A model generated the notes under the pieces. That model was not told the DNA's origin, ran no database searches, and saw nothing but the letters and a program-made list of their open reading frames with translations. From NCBI GenBank assembly GCA_902559605.1, contig CACEIC010000006.1, positions 1 to 41,586 of the forward strand: a stretch of 41,586 nt of DNA, written 5' to 3'. The stretch is from an uncultured Pelagibacteraceae bacterium. Its GTDB lineage: Bacteria; Pseudomonadota; Alphaproteobacteria; Pelagibacterales; Pelagibacteraceae. Position numbers and translations under genes: made by a program. Of the stretch, positions 38,722 to 41,586 are shown in pieces; within the stretch, counting starts at the first letter, position 1; every line of letters begins with the position of its first letter.

Positions 38722-41586
38722 CTATGCTGCGTCTTCTTTAAACTCATCCATACTTGGACATGTGCAGAATATATTTTTATCTCCATAAACATTGTCTACC
38801 CGAGCAACTGGAGGCCAAAATTTGTTTTGTTTTAAAAAACTTGCAGGATATGCTGCTTCTTGTCTTGAATATTTATGTTCCCATACATCTGATGATAATT
38901 CAGTATCAGTGTGAGGAGCGTTTTTAATTGGATTATCAATTTTATCAAATTCACCTGATTTAATTTTTTCAATTTCTTGTTTAATCTTAATTAAAGTGTC
39001 ACAAAATCTGTCTATTTCTGATAACCCTTCGCTTTCAGTTGGCTCTATCATCATAGTGCCAGCTACAGGCCATGACATAGTTGGTGCGTGAAATCCAAAA
39101 TCTATCATTCTTTTAGCAATATCTTCTTCAGTTACCCCTGTTTCAGATTTAATATTTCTAATATCAATTATGCACTCGTGTGCAACATTGCCATTTGCAC
39201 CTTTGTACAAAATAGGAAAGTGATCTTTAAGTCTATGAGCGATATAATTTGCATTTAAAATTGCAACTTGAGTAGCAAGCTTTAATCCTTCTGATCCCAT
39301 CATTTTAATATACATCCAAGAGATTGATAGAATGCTTGAACTACCCCAAGGAGCTGCTGATACCGCTCCAATTCCACTTGTTGGTCCGCAATCTTTTATT
39401 ACTGGATGATTAGGCAGATAAACTTGTAAATGTTTTTTACAAGCTATAGGTCCCATTCCAGGTCCACCACCACCGTGAGGAATACAAAATGTTTTATGCA
39501 GATTAATATGACAAATATCTGGACCAAAATTTCCAGGCTTTGCAACTCCTACAAGGGCATTTAAATTTGCTCCATCCATATAGACCTGTCCACCATGTTT
39601 ATGAACTAACTCACAAATATCAGTTATTTTTTCCTCAAATACTCCATGGGTAGATGGGTAAGTTACCATTAAAGCTGCGAGATTTTCTGAATATTGCTCT
39701 ACTTTTTTCTTTAAATCATCGAAATCTACATTTCCCTCTTTATCACAATTAACGACAACCACTTTCATTCCAACCATTTGTGCGCTTGCTGGATTTGTAC
39801 CATGTGCCGAACTTGGGATTAAACATATATTACGATAAGCTTCATCTCTATCTAAGTGGTACTTTCTTATAACCATTAAACCTGCATATTCTCCTTGGGC
39901 GCCTGCATTAGGTTGTAGAGAAACACCAGAAAAACCTGTTATAGATCTCAACCAATTTTTTAAATCAGTAAACAAATCTCTAAAACCTTCCATTTGTTCA
40001 ACTGGAACAAAAGGATGAGGTTCTGCAAATTCTTTCCAAGAAATCGGGATCATTTCAGCAGCAGCATTTAACTTCATTGTGCAAGAACCAAGTGCTATCA
40101 TAGTTCTATTCAACGCTATATCCTTATCTTCTAGCTTTTTAAGATATCTAAGCATTTCAGTTTCTGAATGATATAAGTTAAAAATTGGATGCTCTAAATA
40201 TTTTGAAGTTCTTAATAAATTTTTTGGTAAATTAGGTAATTTAACTGAAGGATCCTCTTTTTTTATTGATTCTGCAGCATTAAAAATTTTTAATAATTGA
40301 TTTACTCTATAAACGTTTTTTCTTTCATCGAAAGAGACAGCAAGCATTTCAGAATTTACTTTTCGTATATTAACTTTCTGATTTAGAGCATTTTTATAAA
40401 TTTGATCAGTCTTTTCTTTGGTAATAATTGTAACAGTATCAAAAAAATAATCAGAATAAATTTCATATCCTGACTGTTTTATTTTATCAGCAAAACTCTT
40501 TGCTAATTGAGAAACTCTTTCAGAAATATTTTTAATTCCATCTGGACCATGATAAATAGCATATGCTGCTGAAACAATTGCTAATAAAGCTTGGGCAGTA
40601 CAAATATTGCTTGTCGCCTTATCTCTTCTGATGTGTTGCTCTCTAGTTTGTAAAGATAATCTGTATGCCTTGTTACCATGTCTATCAACTGACACACCAA
40701 CAATTCTACCAGGCATCGATCTCTTATACTCATCTTTAGTTGCAAAAAATGCTGCATGTGGACCTCCATACCCCATTGGTATTCCAAATCGCTGAGAGCT
40801 TCCTACTGCTATATCAGCACCAAGTTCTCTTGGTGTTTTTAATTTTGCCAAAGCTAATAGATCACATGCTAATACAGCCTTGCCGTTTTTTTTATGAATT
40901 TTGCTAATTGCTTCACTTGGGTCTTTAATATCTCCTAAAGTTCCGGGATATTGTAAAATTCCACAAACTAGATCTTCTTTTAATTGGTCTAAAACTTCAT
41001 CTTCTTTTCCAACTAAAACTTTTAAACCCATTGGTTCAGCTCTAGTTTGAATTACATTTATTGTTTGAGGATGGCAATCCTCAGATACAAAAACTAAATT
41101 ACTATCTTTTTTATTTAATCTATGACTAAGACCCATGGCTTCTGCTGCTGCTGTACCTTCATCCAATAAAGAAGCATTAGCAATATCCATTCCAGTAAAA
41201 TCTACAATCATTTGTTGAAAGTTTAACAACATCTCAAGTCTTCCTTGAGCTACTTCAGGCTGATAAGGTGTATATGATGTATACCAACCTGGATTTTCTA
41301 AAATATTTCTTAAAATTACATATGGCGTATAAGTTCCATAATAACCCATTCCAATAAAATTTGAGTAAACATGATTTTTTTTTGAAATTGCTCTTAATTT
41401 TCTTAACGCCTCATATTCTGAATTAGATTCTCCAATATTAAGCTCACCTTTAAACATTATTTTTTCTGGAACAGTGTTATTCATTAAATCATCTATTGAT
41501 TGATAATTTAATTCTTTTAACATTTTTGATTGGTCTGCTTTAGAAGGTCCAATATGTCTTTTTATAAAATCTTTTTCTGAATTTGG
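38722..41586 (-). CDS. gcvP: Glycine dehydrogenase (decarboxylating) GcvP, 5' end cut by window edge
   Basis: GcvP is the PLP-dependent P protein of the glycine cleavage system, which decarboxylates glycine and loads the aminomethyl group on GcvH. The single-chain form has two homologous halves; the cofactor lysine lies in the HLHKTFCIPHGGGGPG segment of the C-terminal half. The ATG at 41523 is internal: the open frame continues to the window edge and encodes FIKRHIGPSKADQSKML, the conserved 'FxxRHIGP' start region, so only a few residues lie outside. gcvH and gcvT are expected upstream. No glycine riboswitch is in the window. Confidence 0.97.
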   Translation of the reverse strand, partial: PNSEKDFIKRHIGPSKADQSKMLKELNYQSIDDLMNNTVPEKIMFKGELNIGESNSEYEALRKLRAISKKNHVYSNFIGMGYYGTYTPYVILRNILENPGWYTSYTPYQPEVAQGRLEMLLNFQQMIVDFTGMDIANASLLDEGTAAAEAMGLSHRLNKKDSNLVFVSEDCHPQTINVIQTRAEPMGLKVLVGKEDEVLDQLKEDLVCGILQYPGTLGDIKDPSEAISKIHKKNGKAVLACDLLALAKLKTPRELGADIAVGSSQRFGIPMGYGGPHAAFFATKDEYKRSMPGRIVGVSVDRHGNKAYRLSLQTREQHIRRDKATSNICTAQALLAIVSAAYAIYHGPDGIKNISERVSQLAKSFADKIKQSGYEIYSDYFFDTVTIITKEKTDQIYKNALNQKVNIRKVNSEMLAVSFDERKNVYRVNQLLKIFNAAESIKKEDPSVKLPNLPKNLLRTSKYLEHPIFNLYHSETEMLRYLKKLEDKDIALNRTMIALGSCTMKLNAAAEMIPISWKEFAEPHPFVPVEQMEGFRDLFTDLKNWLRSITGFSGVSLQPNAGAQGEYAGLMVIRKYHLDRDEAYRNICLIPSSAHGTNPASAQMVGMKVVVVNCDKEGNVDFDDLKKKVEQYSENLAALMVTYPSTHGVFEEKITDICELVHKHGGQVYMDGANLNALVGVAKPGNFGPDICHINLHKTFCIPHGGGGPGMGPIACKKHLQVYLPNHPVIKDCGPTSGIGAVSAAPWGSSSILSISWMYIKMMGSEGLKLATQVAILNANYIAHRLKDHFPILYKGANGNVAHECIIDIRNIKSETGVTEEDIAKRMIDFGFHAPTMSWPVAGTMMIEPTESEGLSEIDRFCDTLIKIKQEIEKIKSGEFDKIDNPIKNAPHTDTELSSDVWEHKYSRQEAAYPASFLKQNKFWPPVARVDNVYGDKNIFCTCPSMDEFKEDAA

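Noticed and set aside
38602..38835. 77-residue plus-strand frame across the gcvP/oxidoreductase junction
   Set aside because: It is antisense to two well-supported genes and shows no domain or ribosome site.
38722..41523. Starting gcvP at the ATG at 41523
   Set aside because: The frame continues past this codon to the right edge and encodes the conserved FIKRHIGP region of GcvP, so 41523 is internal.
1..41586. tRNA, rRNA, CRISPR array, insertion sequence or prophage
   Set aside because: No cloverleaf-like segments, no spaced repeat arrays, no transposase or integrase frames and no gap large enough for a mobile element were found; the single repeat pair (25373-25465) is within micro-genes.

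Overview
The window is AT-rich (roughly 70% A+T by eye) and very densely coded. Genes commonly overlap by 1-11 bases, no gene-free stretch exceeds 300 bases (the longest are about 180), and no tRNA, rRNA, insertion sequence, prophage or CRISPR array is visible. Gene content, gene order and lysine/isoleucine/asparagine-rich proteins point to a streamlined marine alphaproteobacterium of the SAR11 clade (Candidatus Pelagibacter or a close relative). This assignment is inferred from composition, synteny and protein similarity, not from a marker-tree.

Layout. 1-6042 (+): outer-membrane biogenesis and housekeeping, lptG (cut by the left edge), lptD, surA-like, pdxA, rsmA. 6039-8621 (-): fabD, fabG, acpP, gmk, i.e. 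fatty-acid initiation with guanylate kinase; fabF, mltG and yicC, usual in this alphaproteobacterial cluster, are absent between acpP and gmk. 8705-20374 (+): rpsF-rpsR-rplI, dnaB, an MMPL/RND exporter, cvpA-purF, an HD-domain protein, a YyaL-type thioredoxin-fold protein, and gshA-gshB for glutathione. 20375-25326 (+): a DMT permease, an MFS permease, an SDR-like protein, a GYD-domain gene with a consensus extended -10 and ribosome site, exported msrB, sodB and two small unknown proteins, forming an oxidative-stress neighbourhood.

25336-28585 (-): a tight operon, DMT permease > arginine:glycine amidinotransferase-type enzyme > threonine aldolase, followed by two consecutive 19-residue hydrophobic peptides that look like duplicated micro-genes. 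28633-32637 (+): an IscU/NifU-like scaffold, an HPP membrane protein, NAD-dependent formate dehydrogenase, exported msrA, a CurA-type reductase and a 56-residue membrane protein. 32632-34204 (-): a DAO-type FAD oxidase and TspO. 34229-34987 (+): an SDR. 34990-41586 (-): gcvP (5' end cut by the right edge), then a four-gene lipid-modification module (FAD oxidoreductase, DUF1365, cyclopropane-fatty-acid-synthase-type methyltransferase, DUF3833 lipoprotein).

Functionally, one-carbon/glycine metabolism recurs (threonine aldolase and amidinotransferase around glycine, GcvP, formate dehydrogenase, a DAO-type oxidase), and so does protection against oxidants (glutathione, SOD, exported MsrA and MsrB, a lipid-modifying module of a type seen in singlet-oxygen regulons). 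The most promising undescribed items are the tandem 19-residue peptides behind the amidinotransferase/aldolase operon and that operon itself, whose amidinotransferase keeps the catalytic residues but changes two residues of the substrate flap.
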